Below, one piece after another: positions 62,486 through 64,000 of a DNA stretch of 64,000 nt. The translations under genes were made by a program, and so were the position numbers. Numbering within the stretch: the first letter of the stretch is position 1; every line of letters starts with the position of its first letter. Source of the DNA: Gangjinia marincola (GTDB taxonomy: Bacteria; Bacteroidota; Bacteroidia; Flavobacteriales; Flavobacteriaceae); contig NZ_BAAAFG010000015.1 in the NCBI RefSeq assembly GCF_039523415.1, positions 558,001 through 622,000 on the forward strand, read 5' to 3'. Under the pieces are notes generated by a model, which did no database searches, was not told where the DNA came from, and was given only the letters and a program-made list of their open reading frames with translations.

Positions 62486-63776
62486 AATTTTACTATTTAC
62501 GCTAGGTGTGTTTAATTTTCTACAAGCGCAAGAGCTACTTACGGTTGACAAAGCTATAGCTATTGCATTAGATAAAAATTATGATTTGCGTATTTCAAAA
62601 AATGACACCAAAATTGCAAGCATAGAAAGTCGTTTGCTTAACAGTGGTTATTTACCACGTTTGTCAGCATCTGGAGGAATTAATTATAGAAATGAGTCAC
62701 AAAATGTAACATTTTCTGACGGAACTAGTCTGAGTGTTGAGGATGCTGTTACAGAATCCTATAACGCTTCCCTCACGGCAGAATATACCATTTTTGACGG
62801 GTTAGAACGCAAGTTCAATGTCGAAAAGAAAGAAGAAAATACAAATCTTAAAAAATTACAGGAGCGTCAATTAATAGAAAATACAATAGTATCCATTTAC
62901 GATGCATACTACAATGTCGCTTACCAGGCACAAATTGAAGATAATTTAAAACTTAATATTGAAAACTCTATTGATCGATTAGAACGCGCCAAACGAAAAT
63001 TAAAATATGGTCAGGGTTCAAAACTTGATGAACTAAATGCACAGGTAGATCTAAATAATGATAGTATATCCTATGCATCGGCTTATAAAGATTTGAAAAA
63101 CGCTAAACGTAATCTTAATTTAATATTAGGACGAGATGTTAAGCAAACCTTTGTCATTGATACCACTATTGTCTTTGCAGCACCACTAAGTGAAAATGAG
63201 ATTTTGGAAAGTGCCAAAGAAAATAATATTACTTCGATCTTAAATCAACAAAATGTTTTATTAAGCGAATTAGATATTAAAATTTACAAGGCAAAATTTT
63301 TACCAAAAATTAATGGTAGTGCCAGCTATAACTGGAATGAAAGCCAAAACCCACCAACATCATTTGCATTAGCTAATGAAGCATATGGACTCAATTTAGG
63401 TTTCAATCTATCTTGGAATATTTTCGATGGGGGTAATAATGCAACAAGAATCGAAACGTCTAAAATAACAAGAAAAAATCGTGAAATAGAGCTTTATAGA
63501 GCGAATGAAGCATTAAAAACTGAGATTTTTAATGCTTACGAGGATTACATCAATCGCAAATTTACGTTACGCTCAGAGGCAAAAAACGTAGAAACAAACA
63601 GACTTAATTTTACACGTACTCAAAAGCAATATAGCCTAGCACAAATTACAACAGTAGAATTTAGGCAGGCACAAATTAATCTTTTGAATGCGCTAAATAA
63701 TTTCGCTAGAGCAAAATATGATTTAAAAGTATCAGAAATTAATTTGTTACAGCTTGCAGGAATTTTAATTAACTAA
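62469..63776 (+). CDS. TolC-family outer-membrane efflux channel
   Basis: A 435-residue protein with a signal peptide (cleaved near LQAQE), two repeats of long coiled-coil helices and four beta strands: LLTVDKAIAIALDKNYDLRI, YGQGSKLDELNAQVDLNND and the second-half counterpart QKQYSLAQITTVEFRQAQI, the typical OEP signature. It overlaps the pump gene by 17 bases and completes the tripartite system. Confidence 0.94.
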   Translation: MKKRFKILLFTLGVFNFLQAQELLTVDKAIAIALDKNYDLRISKNDTKIASIESRLLNSGYLPRLSASGGINYRNESQNVTFSDGTSLSVEDAVTESYNASLTAEYTIFDGLERKFNVEKKEENTNLKKLQERQLIENTIVSIYDAYYNVAYQAQIEDNLKLNIENSIDRLERAKRKLKYGQGSKLDELNAQVDLNNDSISYASAYKDLKNAKRNLNLILGRDVKQTFVIDTTIVFAAPLSENEILESAKENNITSILNQQNVLLSELDIKIYKAKFLPKINGSASYNWNESQNPPTSFALANEAYGLNLGFNLSWNIFDGGNNATRIETSKITRKNREIELYRANEALKTEIFNAYEDYINRKFTLRSEAKNVETNRLNFTRTQKQYSLAQITTVEFRQAQINLLNALNNFARAKYDLKVSEINLLQLAGILIN

Positions 63777-63784
63777 ATACATAT

Positions 63785-64000
63785 ATGAAAACTCTTATAA
63801 CAACCGTTCTTCTATCATTAATTTCATTTTCTTTTACTACAAAAAATCAAGATGATATTTTATCAGGTGAATGGCTTATCACAATTGACTCGCCACGAGG
63901 TGAAAAAACCACTGAGATTATCATCCTTAGAGATGAACATGGTAATTATACAGGTAAAGAAAAAGAATCTTATTTTGATATAATTGTTTCAAATGAGGGT
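63785..64000 (+). CDS. Exported hypothetical protein (3' end outside window)
   Basis: The first 72 codons are visible: a signal peptide (MKTLITTVLLSLISFSF) followed by DDILSGEWLITIDSPRGEKTTEI and a beta-rich stretch. GEWLITIDSPRG is the kind of beginning found in small exported lipocalin-like proteins of Bacteroidota, but too little is present to name a family. It starts eight bases after the TolC stop, so it is probably part of the efflux operon. Confidence 0.65.
   Translation, partial: MKTLITTVLLSLISFSFTTKNQDDILSGEWLITIDSPRGEKTTEIIILRDEHGNYTGKEKESYFDIIVSNEG

Overview
The window comes from a member of the Bacteroidota, most likely a marine Flavobacteriaceae. The evidence is a SusC/SusD pair, type IX secretion C-terminal domains, lipoproteins with the flavobacterial cysteine pattern, TAnnTTTG-type -7 promoter elements, a low-GC coding style and families such as DUF4270 and the DUF6268-like barrels.

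Region 1 (1-18786) is a polysaccharide or glycoside utilisation locus. A LacI-type regulator and a periplasmic GH65 glycosidase lie on the plus strand. Divergent from them is a long, tightly packed minus-strand operon: SusC, SusD, two 1,070-1,110 residue FG-GAP/UnbV-type lipoproteins, a vanadium-haloperoxidase-like PAP2 lipoprotein, an SRPBCC/GyrI-like protein, a DinB-like protein, a cytosolic GH100-like glycosidase and a P-loop sugar/nucleoside kinase cut by the window edge. A perfect 14-bp palindrome typical of LacI-family operators lies in the divergent promoter region.

Region 2 (18783-29105) is housekeeping: tadA, dxs, a secreted M36 metallopeptidase, dgt, nrdA and nrdB.

Region 3 (29436-38906) is an envelope-related block around an ECF sigma factor and a TPR-bearing anti-sigma-like protein. 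Nearby are an OmpA-family protein, a small beta-barrel, a DUF4870-like membrane protein, a 948-residue TPR-CHAT (caspase-like) protein and two lipoproteins that share an ICPVPR motif. Three of these genes carry the same bipartite upstream element (GTTAACCT, 12 nt, then a sequence close to AACAYCAAtAAG), a candidate promoter for the local sigma factor.

Region 4 (38996-41236) holds marC and a striking repeat array. Eight forward and seven inverted copies of a short palindromic repeat flank and enclose a single small GIY-YIG nuclease gene, much as REP/BIME elements accompany RAYT transposases in other bacteria.

Region 5 (41245-51680) is again mostly core: a C-terminal processing protease, dCMP deaminase, a HupE/UreJ-like membrane protein, a T9SS-exported protein, tRNA-Leu(CAA), prs, rplY, pth, ribF, a gamma-carboxylase-like (HTTM) membrane protein and serS.

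Region 6 (51677-64000) has a LytS/LytTR-type two-component pair, a Kelch lipoprotein with a beta-barrel partner, a DUF4270 lipoprotein with an outer-membrane protein partner, a complete RND efflux system (adaptor, pump, TolC) and the start of a further exported protein.
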